Shown: in pieces, positions 1 through 8,808 of the stretch
Position numbering within the stretch: position 1 is the stretch's first letter
How the letters are laid out: each line of letters opens with the position of its first letter
DNA from: Pisaster brevispinus
Taxonomy: Eukaryota; Echinodermata; Asteroidea; Forcipulatida; Asteriidae
Length of the DNA: 64,000 nt
Assembly: GCA_023634235.1 (NCBI GenBank)
Contig: JAMKCF010000028.1
Span: forward strand, 2,102,001 to 2,166,000
Direction: 5' to 3'
The notes under the pieces: generated by a model
Database searches by the model: none
Told to the model about the DNA's origin: nothing
What the model saw: only the letters and a program-made list of their open reading frames with translations
Translations under genes and position numbers: made by a program

Positions 1-1560
1 CATGGATGCGCATGTAGGCCTTCTGTTCACTATTGTATTTATCCTTAGACAAAACATTCACGCGAAAAACATCTCCATCCACGATCAAAATGGGATGGGC
101 AAGTAAGTCAGTCCAAAATTTCACCTTGTAGATCTAGACTTCCACGACACAAATTTGCCTTTAAAAAAGTTAAATTACAATCCTAGAAGTTGCCTCTACT
201 TGTTCCATTGATTCTTTGGCTTCAAAAATAAATACATATATTAGAAACTTACCCATAATAACCTAATCTGTCAGAGGCCTTCTCGTCAAATCTCTTGACT
301 TTTACCTAGAAATTGCATGCATGCCTGTTTTTGCACGTATTAATTATCGCTGGTTACCCTCACCAGATACATTTGGTTTTTGTCATTACGATGGGTACCC
401 ACTTTGTTTTTGTGACCGCTGACTGGAGTGAATCGGCACAAGAGAGGGCGCACTTTGCCTTTTCATTTGCAGCTCCATTTCCGACGAGACTGCGATGAAT
501 AATGTGGTCCTTCCTCTTGGTCCCTATAGGACAATATCGCAGTACGATAGGCCCTAATGTCTTCTTGGAGCTCAGCGCTTTCACTTCAATGGGAGTTCAC
601 CTGGGAAACAACCCCAGCCGACCCTGCCCCGTTCTAGGCTTTTAACAGTACTTGGTCAGTCTCCAACTATACGAACAAACGGATTTACGAATTTAATACA
701 AGGAGCTAAAGTCTTCTCAAATGTAATACTATTTTAAATAAAAGAAATCAATCAAATAAAACACTAGTGTACTGAACAAAAGAATGACATGATTTAACAT
801 CACAAAGAACCGGTGGTGTAACAACTTGATCGTCGATCAGTGGACTAAGATCGTCTTCAGGCGGAAAGTTATTTTTCTGAAGACGATCCGAGCCCTCTGG
901 TGGGGTGTTTAAACGAGCATTTTATTTCGATTCTTTTATTCAAGATTGCATCGGTCATTCTGGTTGAGGAAAGGTGACTTCTGAAGGATTTAATTCCGAA
1001 GGATTGTAGTTACAACATGTTGCTGCATGTTCTGCTTTCGTCTGGGAATTCTTCTTCTTCTTCTTTTTTCTTTTCCCCCCATTTTTTATTGAGTTTATCA
1101 TACTTTCCTTATTCTTCTCAAGCGTATGCGTAGGGCCTACTCCTGATGTTGCTTTTTATGTATTACCAATTCTACAACTCCCATCATGTTCTGAACAAGT
1201 CGCCGCTTAAAAGTTTTAAGACCGTTTAGGCTACACTGCACTGATTAGATCAATCAGAATCAATATTGAGTTCTTCACTGCAGTTGTTTGGAGTCCACGC
1301 TCGTAGTCAGGTCTCTTTATAGTTAAGATATCTTTGAGTTTCATATTGCAAATTTTTAATCTAGTAAGGGTTTGCTGTAACACGATTACTATTATGAGTA
1401 ACTTTATGACTCGTGTGGTGGCTGGCTCTGAAAAGTACTCAAACAGCGATATTAAAAGAAAGTGATAAATGCATTTAAAAATGTTGAAAAGATCGACGCT
1501 GTGTGTAGCACATTACAAAATATTAACCCTATTTGAATAGTGTGATAATCAGCGGCGGCG
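1..1560. other. Intergenic, no gene recognised
   Basis: No reading frame here has recognisable protein similarity or convincing splice signals. The sequence is AT-rich with a pyrimidine-rich stretch near 1045-1085. The only clear structure is the hairpin listed separately at 849-888. Confidence 0.5.
849..888. repeat. Perfect 12-bp hairpin
   Basis: GATCGTCTTCAG at 849-860 is the exact reverse complement of CTGAAGACGATC at 877-888, with a 16-base loop. No role is visible. Confidence 0.7.
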
Positions 1561-1700
1561 TAGCCAGGACTTTTTCGGTGGGGGGGGGGCACAGGGAGCA
1601 TTGCTTTTAAAGTGGGGGTGGGGGCAAAGGAGGAATGTGGTTGTAAGGGGGGTGGCAGGTGGGGTGGAGGAGGGTCATGCTTTTTTTGGAAGGGGGACGC

Positions 1701-1822
1701 TGGTGCAGCAATGCATTGGTGCAGCACTGCCTTGTAGGTACAGCAATGCCTTGTGCAGCAATGCCTTGGTGCAGCAACGCCTTGGTGCAGCAACGCCTTG
1801 GCGCAGCAATGCCTTGGTGCAC
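1701..1822. repeat. 16-bp GC-rich minisatellite, about 7 copies
   Basis: The unit is close to GGTGCAGCAATGCCTT. The CAGCA cores fall at about 1706, 1722, 1741, 1756, 1772, 1788 and 1804. The repeat leaves several frames open on both strands, so the long reading frames here are a by-product of the repeat. Confidence 0.85.
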
Positions 1823-1866
1823 GCCGCAAGCACGCCGCGCACATGCGTTTCAAAATTTCCTGGTTT

Positions 1867-1937
1867 CGCTGTGTGCAGTGTACTGTGTGCAGTGTGCTGT
1901 GTGCAGTGTGCAGTGTGCTGTTTGCAGTTTGCAGTTA
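1867..1937. repeat. 7-bp TGTGCAG-type simple repeat
   Basis: Variants of GTGTGCAGTGTGCTG recur, decaying to TTTGCAG at the right end. It sits between the 16-bp minisatellite and the tRNA-like relic that borders the tRNA array. Confidence 0.75.
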
Positions 1938-1949
1938 AACAAGTTTTGC

Positions 1950-2018
1950 ACGGGCGTGATTCGAACTTCTCACCTTCTCTCTTTAATTCGCACGTCCACC
2001 TCTGCGCTAGGTTACAAG
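1950..2018 (-). pseudogene. tRNA-like relic with A and B boxes
   Basis: Read on the minus strand it has a good pol III A box (TAGCGCAGAGG, about 2011-2001) and B box core (GTTCGAATC, 1966-1958) at tRNA-like spacing. The acceptor and anticodon stems do not pair convincingly. It directly abuts the truncated first unit of the valine tRNA array, on the opposite strand. It could be a decayed tRNA or a SINE head. Confidence 0.4.
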
Positions 2019-2173
2019 CCCGGGCGAGAACAAAGTTGTCCTTTTAGTTTCCCCAAATGAATAAACGTTCCCTTGTTTTCTCGACATGAACAAGCTTTAT
2101 ATATTGCATACTAGATTATGTTGGTAACGTATTTCATAGTTGACAAATGCAAAATATTCAAAATGGACGTCAA

Positions 2174-2242
2174 TTTTTCGTAGTGTAGTGGTTATCACGT
2201 GCGCCTAACACGCGCAAGGTAGTTCGAGCCCGGGCGAAAACA
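2174..2242 (+). pseudogene. tRNA-Val unit 1, T-arm deleted
   Basis: A 4-base net loss replaces the 5' strand of the T-stem (AGGTCCCCGG becomes AGGTAG), destroying the T-stem and half of the B box. Base 1 is T rather than G, so the first acceptor pair is lost too. Anticodon loop CTAACAC is intact. Confidence 0.85.
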
Positions 2243-2383
2243 AAGTTGTCCTTTTGTTTTCCCCAAACGATTAAACGTTCCCTTGTTTTCTCGACATGAA
2301 CAAGCTTTATATATTGCATACTAGATTATGTTGGTAACGTATTTCATAGTTGACAAATGCAAAATATTCAAAATGGACGTCAA

Positions 2384-2456
2384 GTTTCCGTAGTGTAGTG
2401 GTTATCACGTGCGCCTAACACGCGCAAGGTCCCCGGTTCGAGCCCGGGCGAGAACA
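2384..2456 (+). tRNA. tRNA-Val(AAC), unit 2
   Basis: Full length. Acceptor strands GTTTCCG and CGAGAAC differ from the array consensus on both sides, leaving one C-A mismatch and one T-G pair, so it may fold less well than its neighbours. Confidence 0.85.
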
Positions 2457-2597
2457 AAGTTGTCCTTTTGTTTTCCCCAAATGAATAAACGTTCCCTTGT
2501 TTTCTCGACATGAACAAGCTTTATATATTGCATACTAGATTATCTTGGTAACGTATTTTATAGTTGACAAATGCAAAATATTCAAAATGGACGTCAA

Positions 2598-2666
2598 GTT
2601 TTCGTAGTGTAGTGGTTATCACGTGCGCCTAACACGCGCAAGGTAGTTCGAGCCCGGGCGAAAACA
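2598..2666 (+). pseudogene. tRNA-Val unit 3, T-arm deleted
   Basis: Carries exactly the same AGGTAG lesion as unit 1, although intact unit 2 lies between them. The acceptor stem is consensus, unlike unit 1. Confidence 0.85.
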
Positions 2667-2813
2667 AAGTTGTCCTTTTGTTTTCCCCAAATGAATAAAC
2701 GTTCCCTTGTTTTCTCGACATGAACAAGCTTTATACATGTATATTGCATACTAGATTATGTTGGTAACGTATTTTATAGTTGACAAATGCAAAATATTCA
2801 AAATGGACGTCAA

Positions 2814-2886
2814 GTTTTCGTAGTGTAGTGGTTATCACGTGCGCCTTACACGCGCAAGGTCCCCGGTTCGAGCCCGGGCGAAAACA
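2814..2886 (+). tRNA. tRNA-Val(UAC), unit 4
   Basis: The anticodon loop reads CTTACAC instead of CTAACAC, so base 34 changes from A to T and the anticodon becomes TAC. Everything else matches the consensus. Valine identity bases A35 and C36 are kept. Confidence 0.9.
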
Positions 2887-3033
2887 AAGTTGTCCTTTTG
2901 TTTTCCCCAAATGAATAAACGTTCCCTTGTTTTCTCGACATGAACAAGCTTTATACATGTATATTGCATACGAGATTATGTTGGTAACGTATTTTATAGT
3001 TGACAAATGCCAAATATTCAAAATGGACGTCAT

Positions 3034-3106
3034 GTTTTCGTAGTGTAGTGGTTATCACGTGCGCCTAACACGCGCAAGGTCCCCGGTTCGAGCCCGGGCG
3101 AAAACA
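3034..3106 (+). tRNA. tRNA-Val(AAC), unit 5
   Basis: Consensus sequence. The base pair preceding the gene reads CAT rather than CAA, a marker shared only with unit 7. Confidence 0.95.
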
Positions 3107-3254
3107 AAGTTGTCCTTTTGTTTTCCCCAAATGAATAAACGTTCCCTTGTTTTCTCGACATGAACAAGCTTTAAACATGTATATTGCATACTAGATTATG
3201 TTGGTAACGTATTTTATAGTTGACAAATGCAAAAATGTTCAAATTGGACGTCAA

Positions 3255-3327
3255 GTTTTCGTACTGTAGTGGTTATCACGTGCGCCTTACACGCGCAAGG
3301 TCCCCGGTTCGAGCCCGGGCGAAAACA
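3255..3327 (+). tRNA. tRNA-Val(UAC), unit 6
   Basis: Second copy with CTTACAC loop (anticodon TAC). It also has G10 to C in the D-stem, and its first downstream T4 run is broken (CCTATTG), leaving the second TTTT as terminator. Confidence 0.85.
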
Positions 3328-3474
3328 AAGTTGTCCTATTGTTTTCCCCAAATGAATAAACGTTCCCTTGTTTTCTCGACATGAACAAGCTTTATACATG
3401 TATATTGCATACTAGATTATGTTGGTAACGTATTTTATAGTTGACAAATGCCAAATATTCAAAATGGACGTCAT

Positions 3475-3547
3475 GTTTTCGTAGTGTAGTGGTTATCACG
3501 TGCGCCTAACACGCGCAAGGTCCCCGGTTCGAGCCCGGGCGAAAACA
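3475..3547 (+). tRNA. tRNA-Val(AAC), unit 7
   Basis: Consensus. Shares the CAT upstream marker with unit 5, showing that units 4-5 and 6-7 are a duplicated pair. Confidence 0.95.
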
Positions 3548-3695
3548 AAGTTGTCCTTTTGTTTTCCCCAAATGAATAAACGTTCCCTTGTTTTCTCGAC
3601 ATGAACAAGCTTTAAACATGTATATTGCATACTAGATTATGTTGGTAACGTATTTTATAGTTGACAAATGCAAAAATGTTCAAAATGGACGTCAA

Positions 3696-3768
3696 GTTTT
3701 CGTAGTGTAGTGGTTATCACGTGCGCCTAACACGCGCAAGGTCCCCGGTTCGAGCCCGGGCGAAAACA
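3696..3768 (+). tRNA. tRNA-Val(AAC), unit 8
   Basis: Consensus tRNA; upstream spacer has the AAAAATGTTC variant also seen before units 6, 9 and 10. Confidence 0.95.
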
Positions 3769-3916
3769 AAGTTGTCCTTTTGTTTTCCCCAAATGAATAA
3801 ACGTTCCCTTGTTTTCTCGACATGAACAAGCTTTATACATGTATATTGCATACTAGATTATGTTGGTAACGTATTTTATAGTTGACAAATGCAAAAATGT
3901 TCAAAATGGACGTCAA

Positions 3917-3989
3917 GTTTTCGTAGTGTAGTGGTTATCACGTGCGCCTAACACGCGCAAGGTCCCCGGTTCGAGCCCGGGCGAAAACA
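3917..3989 (+). tRNA. tRNA-Val(AAC), unit 9
   Basis: Consensus in all arms; 221 bp after unit 8. Confidence 0.95.
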
Positions 3990-4137
3990 AAGTTGTCCTT
4001 TTGTTTTCCCCAAATGAATAAACGTTCCCTTGTTTTCTCGACATGAACAAGCTTTATACATGTATATTTCATACTAGATTATGTTGGTAACATATTTTAT
4101 AGTTGACAAATGCAAAAATGTTCAAAATGGACGTCAA

Positions 4138-4210
4138 GTTTTCGTAGTGTAGTGGTTATCACGTGCGCCTAACACGCGCAAGGTCCCCGGTTCGAGCCCG
4201 GGCGAAAACA
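4138..4210 (+). tRNA. tRNA-Val(AAC), unit 10
   Basis: Consensus tRNA. Last unit of the 221-bp period class, before the spacing falls to 214. Confidence 0.95.
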
Positions 4211-4351
4211 AAGTTGTCCTTTTGTTTTCCCCAAATGAATAAACGTTCCCTTGTTTTCTCGACATGAACAAGCTTTATATATTGCATACTAGATTATCTT
4301 GGTAACGTATTTTATAGTTGACAAATGCAAAATATTCAAAATGGACGTCAA

Positions 4352-4424
4352 GTTTTCGTAGTGTAGTGGTTATCACGTGCGCCTAACACGCGCAAGGTCC
4401 CCGGTTCGAGCCCGGGCGAAAACA
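4352..4424 (+). tRNA. tRNA-Val(AAC), unit 11
   Basis: Consensus tRNA; spacer returns to the AATATTCAAA form. Confidence 0.95.
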
Positions 4425-4565
4425 AAGTTGTCCTTTTGTTTTCCCCAAATGAATAAACGTTCCCTTGTTTTCTCGACATGAACAAGCTTTATATATTGCA
4501 TACTAGATTATCTTGGTAACGTATTTTATAGTTGACAAATGCAAAATATTCAAAATGGACGTCAA

Positions 4566-4638
4566 GTTTTCGTAGTGTAGTGGTTATCACGTGCGCATAA
4601 CACGCGCAAGGTCCCCGGTTCGAGCCCGGGCGAAAACA
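4566..4638 (+). tRNA. tRNA-Val(AAC), unit 12
   Basis: Base 32 in the anticodon loop is A instead of C (ATAACAC); the anticodon AAC is unchanged. First unit of the five-unit block repeated from unit 17. Confidence 0.93.
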
Positions 4639-4779
4639 AAGTTGTCCTTTTGTTTTCCCCAAATGAATAAACGTTCCCTTGTTTTCTCGACATGAACAAG
4701 CTTTATTTATTTCATACTAGATTATGTTGGTAACGTAAGTGATAATTGACAAATGCCAAATATTCAAAATGGACGTCAA

Positions 4780-4852
4780 GTTTTCGTAGTGTAGTGGTTA
4801 TCACGTGCGCCTAACACGCGCAAGGTCCCCGGTTCGAGCCCGGGCGAAAACA
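4780..4852 (+). tRNA. tRNA-Val(AAC), unit 13
   Basis: Consensus tRNA; upstream spacer has the GTGATAATTGAC variant shared with unit 18. Confidence 0.95.
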
Positions 4853-4992
4853 AAGTTGTCCTTTTGTTTTCCCCAAATGAATAAACGTTCCCTTGTTTTC
4901 TCGACATGAACAAGCTTTAATATTTCATACTAGATTATCTTGGTAACGTAAGTGATAATTGACAAATGCAAAATATTCAAAATGGACGTCAA

Positions 4993-5065
4993 GTTTTCGT
5001 AGTGTAGTGGTTATCACGTGCGCCTAACACGCGCAAGGTCCCCGGTTCAAGCCCGGGCGAAAACA
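4993..5065 (+). tRNA. tRNA-Val(AAC), unit 14
   Basis: T-loop is TTCAAGC (base 57 G to A), shared with units 19 and 21. The downstream spacer is the divergent CCAGAAATTAAT type. Confidence 0.93.
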
Positions 5066-5224
5066 AAGTTGTCCTTTTGTTTTCCAGAAATTAATAAACG
5101 TTCCTTTTTTTCTCGACATGAACAAACTTTATATATTGCACACTTGATTATGATGGTAACGTTAGTCATAATTTACAACGTAAGTTATAATTGACAAATG
5201 CAAAATATTCAAAATGGACGTCAA

Positions 5225-5297
5225 GTTTTCGTAGTGTAGTGGTTATCACGTGCGCCTAACACGCGCAAGGTCCCCGGTTCGAGCCCGGGCGAAAACA
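5225..5297 (+). tRNA. tRNA-Val(AAC), unit 15
   Basis: Consensus tRNA preceded by a spacer lengthened by about 18 bp with a doubled AACGT-AGT-ATAATT segment, as before units 20 and 22. Confidence 0.95.
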
Positions 5298-5438
5298 AAG
5301 TTGTCCTTTTGTTTTCCCCAAATGAATAAACGTTCCCTTGTTTTCTCGACATGAACAAGCTTTATATATTGCATACTAGATTATCTTGGTAACGTATTTT
5401 ATAGTTGACAAATGCAAAATATTCAAAATGGACGTCAA

Positions 5439-5511
5439 GTTTTCGTAGTGTAGTGGTTATCACGTGCGCCTAACACGCGCAAGGTCCCCGGTTCGAGCCC
5501 GGGCGAAAACA
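5439..5511 (+). tRNA. tRNA-Val(AAC), unit 16
   Basis: Consensus tRNA, standard spacer. Confidence 0.95.
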
Positions 5512-5652
5512 AAGTTGTCCTTTTGTTTTCCCCAAATGAATAAACGTTCCCTTGTTTTCTCGACATGAACAAGCTTTATATATTGCATACTAGATTATCT
5601 TGGTAACGTATTTTATAGTTGACAAATGCAAAATATTCAAAATGGACGTCAA

Positions 5653-5725
5653 GTTTTCGTAGTGTAGTGGTTATCACGTGCGCCTAACACGCGCAAGGTC
5701 CCCGGTTCGAGCCCGGGCGAAAACA
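5653..5725 (+). tRNA. tRNA-Val(AAC), unit 17
   Basis: Consensus; 1087 bp after unit 12, its partner in the block duplication, but without unit 12's A32 change. Confidence 0.95.
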
Positions 5726-5866
5726 AAGTTGTCCTTTTGTTTTCCCCAAATGAATAAACGTTCCCTTGTTTTCTCGACATGAACAAGCTTTATTTATTTC
5801 ATACTAGATTATGTTGGTAACGTAAGTGATAATTGACAAATGCCAAATATTCAAAATGGACGTCAA

Positions 5867-5939
5867 GTTTTCGTAGTGTAGTGGTTATCACGTGCGCCTA
5901 ACACGCGCAAGGTCCCCGGTTCGAGCCCGGGCGAAAACA
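5867..5939 (+). tRNA. tRNA-Val(AAC), unit 18
   Basis: Consensus; partner of unit 13 at 1087 bp. Confidence 0.95.
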
Positions 5940-6079
5940 AAGTTGTCCTTTTGTTTTCCCCAAATGAATAAACGTTCCCTTGTTTTCTCGACATGAACAA
6001 GCTTTAATATTTCATACTAGATTATCTTGGTAACGTAAGTGATAATTGACAAATGCAAAATATTCAAAATGGACGTCAA

Positions 6080-6152
6080 GTTTTCGTAGTGTAGTGGTTA
6101 TCACGTGCGCCTAACACGCGCAAGGTCCCCGGTTCAAGCCCGGGCGAAAACA
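6080..6152 (+). tRNA. tRNA-Val(AAC), unit 19
   Basis: TTCAAGC T-loop; partner of unit 14 at 1087 bp. Confidence 0.93.
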
Positions 6153-6312
6153 AAGTTGTCCTTTTGTTTTCCAGAAATTAATAAACGTTCCTTTTTTTCT
6201 CGACATGAACAAAACTTTATATATTGCACACTTGATTATGATGGTAACGTTAGTCATAATTTACAACGTAAGTTATAATTGACAAATGCAAAATATTCAA
6301 AATGGACGTCAA

Positions 6313-6385
6313 GTTTTCGTAGTGTAGTGGTTATCACGTGCGCCTAACACGCGCAAGGTCCCCGGTTCGAGCCCGGGCGAAAACA
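6313..6385 (+). tRNA. tRNA-Val(AAC), unit 20
   Basis: Consensus; partner of unit 15 at 1088 bp with the same lengthened spacer. Confidence 0.95.
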
Positions 6386-6526
6386 AAGTTGTCCTTTTGT
6401 TTTCCCCAAATGAATAAACGTTCCCTTGTTTTCTCGACATGAACAAGCTTTATTTATTTCATACTAGATTATCTTGGTAACGTAAGTGATAATTGACAAA
6501 TGCAAAATATTCAAAATGGACGTCAA

Positions 6527-6599
6527 GTTTTCGTAGTGTAGTGGTTATCACGTGCGCCTAACACGCGCAAGGTCCCCGGTTCAAGCCCGGGCGAAAACA
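6527..6599 (+). tRNA. tRNA-Val(AAC), unit 21
   Basis: TTCAAGC T-loop with the divergent downstream spacer, a third copy of the unit 14 type. Confidence 0.93.
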
Positions 6600-6760
6600 A
6601 AGTTGTCCTTTTGTTTTCCAGAAATTAATAAACGTTCCTTTTTTTCTCTCGACATGAACAAACTTTATATATTGCACACTTGATTATGATGGTAACGTTA
6701 GTCATAATTTACAACGTAAGTTATAATTGACAAATGCAAAATATTCAAAATGGACGTCAA

Positions 6761-6833
6761 GTTTTCGTAGTGTAGTGGTTATCACGTGCGCCTAACACGC
6801 GCAAGGTCCCCGGTTCGAGCCCGGGCGAAAACA
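6761..6833 (+). tRNA. tRNA-Val(AAC), unit 22, last intact
   Basis: Consensus tRNA. Downstream sequence changes to TTAATCTTTTGCTTTAC, still giving a T4 run, and array identity is then lost. Confidence 0.93.
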
Positions 6834-6839
6834 TTAATC

Positions 6840-6970
6840 TTTTGCTTTACAGGCATTATAAACGGCCTTGATCATAATGGTAACGTGTTAGATTAATGAC
6901 AAATGTAAAATATTTTCGACTAGGTCATCAACGTTCAGTGGTTATCAAAATTACTGCATTTTTTGTCTTA
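6840..6970 (+). pseudogene. Decayed 23rd array unit
   Basis: Degraded matches to the spacer (ATGGTAACGT, GACAAATGTAAAATATT) are followed by CAGTGGTTATCA, the remnant of the tRNA D-arm. The anticodon arm and 3' half are unrecognisable. It marks the old right edge of the array. Confidence 0.6.
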
Positions 6971-8291
6971 AAATATTACCCTACATTTGCCGTAGTGTAA
7001 TAGCACGATGATTCAATAAACATGGACTGACGAAGGTGTTAAGGATTGCCAGGTTCGATTTTACAAAGGGCTAAGATTCATCTGAAGGCGAGTTGTCAGT
7101 ATTATCACTATTGATTTGAAATATGAAATCAAACTTTGCCCAGCAATTATAATTGACACACATCTTAAAGGCGAAGGATACCTTTGGTTTTCGGAACAGT
7201 TCACTTGTTTTAGTCCTACATAATATTGTAGATGTATTTAATAAAACTAACCTGTGAAAATTTCTTTTCAAAGGGTGGTCGCGTCTTTGACCGAATAATG
7301 TACACGCAGGAAGAATAATCCCCAATAGGATTACGCGATCTGAGAATCGTAACGCGTAAATCTGAGAAAGTAAAGCTTTTCAGATTCAAGTTTTGGGGAA
7401 TAAAAACTGATATCTTTTTACATAACCGCGTTACTTTTGAGTGCAATGATTCTCAAAGTTCGTTAGCTGCTGACGAAAGCTGCTGTAGGCTTCTAACCAA
7501 ACAGTTATTTCCACTAATTTTAAGATTGATTCCCAAACGTATATACAATCCCTTTATTAAAGACCAATCAAAGTGCTTCATAAAATCGAGTCCTGGTTTA
7601 TTATTTATTATCACAATATATAAATCACGTATAGGAGCCACAATGTAACATTTATTATGACTGGTTTCTTGCTATAGGCCTATTTGCGCAAAGTTATATT
7701 GTTGATATTTGTTGCTTTTGTTGTTTAATGCTTTTGTTTCTGCTGTAAATTGTTTTGTATTTGTCTGTGGCCATTTCAAAACAAGCCTCCTTTCGGCTTC
7801 TGAAAATGCCCCCGTATTGGTTTGCTTCGTATCAATTTCTTTCTTTATTATTTTGTGCATTACTTATTTGTATTCCCCCCAATCAGTTCCTGATTGTCTT
7901 TGATTTAAATAATTGTTCTAAAGTTGTTTATTGTTCCTTTTTTCACCAATATGGTAATAAATGTCGATTTGAATTGATTTGAAGTGACTAATAGTTTGGC
8001 TCTATTGTGATATACCACTGCCTCAAAGGTGATGGTTTTACTTTTTATTGTCAATGCTGGTATGGTTGGCAAAGTGGCAACATTCCACTTTCCAGTTTCA
8101 AATTCACTTAATAATTTTAGTCATTCATCCCTTCATCCCATTCACTTAGCCATTCATTCAGCCATTCATGCTTTTTATCTGTTGGTCAATTTGATCGAAC
8201 AATGTGTGATTATTTATCCCATTGTGCGAAATATGAATTCATATACATGTAGTGTGCATTGACTCAGTTGTCATGAAACTACAGAGTTTGA
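6971..8291. other. Intergenic, no gene recognised
   Basis: Short open frames on both strands here overlap one another and show no known domain. The sequence is AT-rich and separates the tRNA array from the 3' end of SRCR gene B. Confidence 0.5.
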
Positions 8292-8295
8292 AGGA

Positions 8296-8301
8296 TTTAT
8301 T
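8296..8301 (-). promoter_or_regulatory. Poly(A) signal of SRCR gene B
   Basis: AATAAA on the minus strand, about 30 bases beyond the stop codon at 8332-8334. Gene A has the same signal at a similar distance, which supports both and implies very short 3' UTRs. Confidence 0.55.
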
Positions 8302-8331
8302 TGTTTCCTTCATTTTCACCCGCCCCCTGTG

Positions 8332-8808
8332 TTAGCGGGGCTCAGGCGCTTCCACAGGTAGTGGGTAAAGTGCATGACTGGGAGGTGGGTTCAAAGTCAT
8401 GGCAGTGTCACCCTGGTTGGGTGGCGGGTAGGGTGATGTTACCTGACTAGGTGGCGGGTAGTGCTGGGATACTGTACCATAAGGTGGGGCAAAGCTCTGA
8501 CTTGGTGGTGGATAATGCAAAACACTTCCAGCAGGTGGTAAGTAGGGCGCGGCACCCTGAGCAGGACGTGGTGGGTAGGGCGTGCCACCCAGAGTGGGTG
8601 GTGGCCCCTGAGCGGGTGGTAGGACAGGCGCATAGACTGGCATCTGAACAGCCAATGGATATGGCTTGTTATGAGGATCAAGGATCACACTTTGTTGGGA
8701 TGGACTGAAGTACGCTGATGGAGAAGTGACGTTGGCTGGAATAGTTATACCCGAACTTGGATGAACTATGACTGGCAGGTTCTGTGCTGTCACTGAAGTG
8801 CCTCGTGC
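8332..8808 (-). CDS. Gene B exon 7: proline-rich cytoplasmic tail
   Basis: The acceptor TTTTCACAG ends at 8809, and the exon opens in phase 0 with Ala-Arg-Gly, exactly like the gene A tail exon. It encodes 158 residues rich in Pro, Tyr, Gln and Ser with repeated YPPPSQ and PPPAQG-like blocks and stops at 8332-8334. Compared with gene A it lacks about 37 residues, including the [10 protein letters not shown] segment. It gives the cytoplasmic part of the receptor; low-complexity proline tails usually bind WW or SH3 domains, but no clear PPxY remains. Confidence 0.8.
   Translation of the reverse strand, partial: ARGTSVTAQNLPVIVHPSSGITIPANVTSPSAYFSPSQQSVILDPHNKPYPLAVQMPVYAPVLPPAQGPPPTLGGTPYPPRPAQGAAPYLPPAGSVLHYPPPSQSFAPPYGTVSQHYPPPSQVTSPYPPPNQGDTAMTLNPPPSHALYPLPVEAPEPR

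Larger units (their letters stand above)
2019..6833 (+). repeat. Tandem valine tRNA array, 22 units plus truncated border
   Basis: Each unit is a 73-base tRNA-Val followed by a spacer of about 140-160 bp. Distances between tRNA starts are 210, 214, 216, 220, 221, 220, 221, 221, 221, 214, 214, 214, 213, 232, 214, 214, 214, 213, 233, 214 and 234. The spacer is conserved too: pol III-type T4 runs lie 10-20 bases after the tRNA, and a block ending in ACGTCAA touches the tRNA start in most units. The left border (2019-2046) keeps only the 3' tail of a tRNA plus spacer. All copies share one strand. Minus-strand reading frames crossing the array are chance. Confidence 0.95.

Noticed and set aside
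1452..2060. Several 130-150 codon frames on both strands
   Set aside because: Produced by the 16-bp minisatellite and neighbouring simple repeat; the peptides are repetitive in every frame.
2731..3399. Minus-strand reading frames of 60-100 codons across the tRNA array
   Set aside because: They are repeats of the tRNA and spacer read backwards, with identical peptides in successive units and no domain.
2174..6833. Regularly spaced repeats considered as a CRISPR array
   Set aside because: The repeats fold as full tRNAs, the spacers are conserved instead of unique, and the DNA is eukaryotic.
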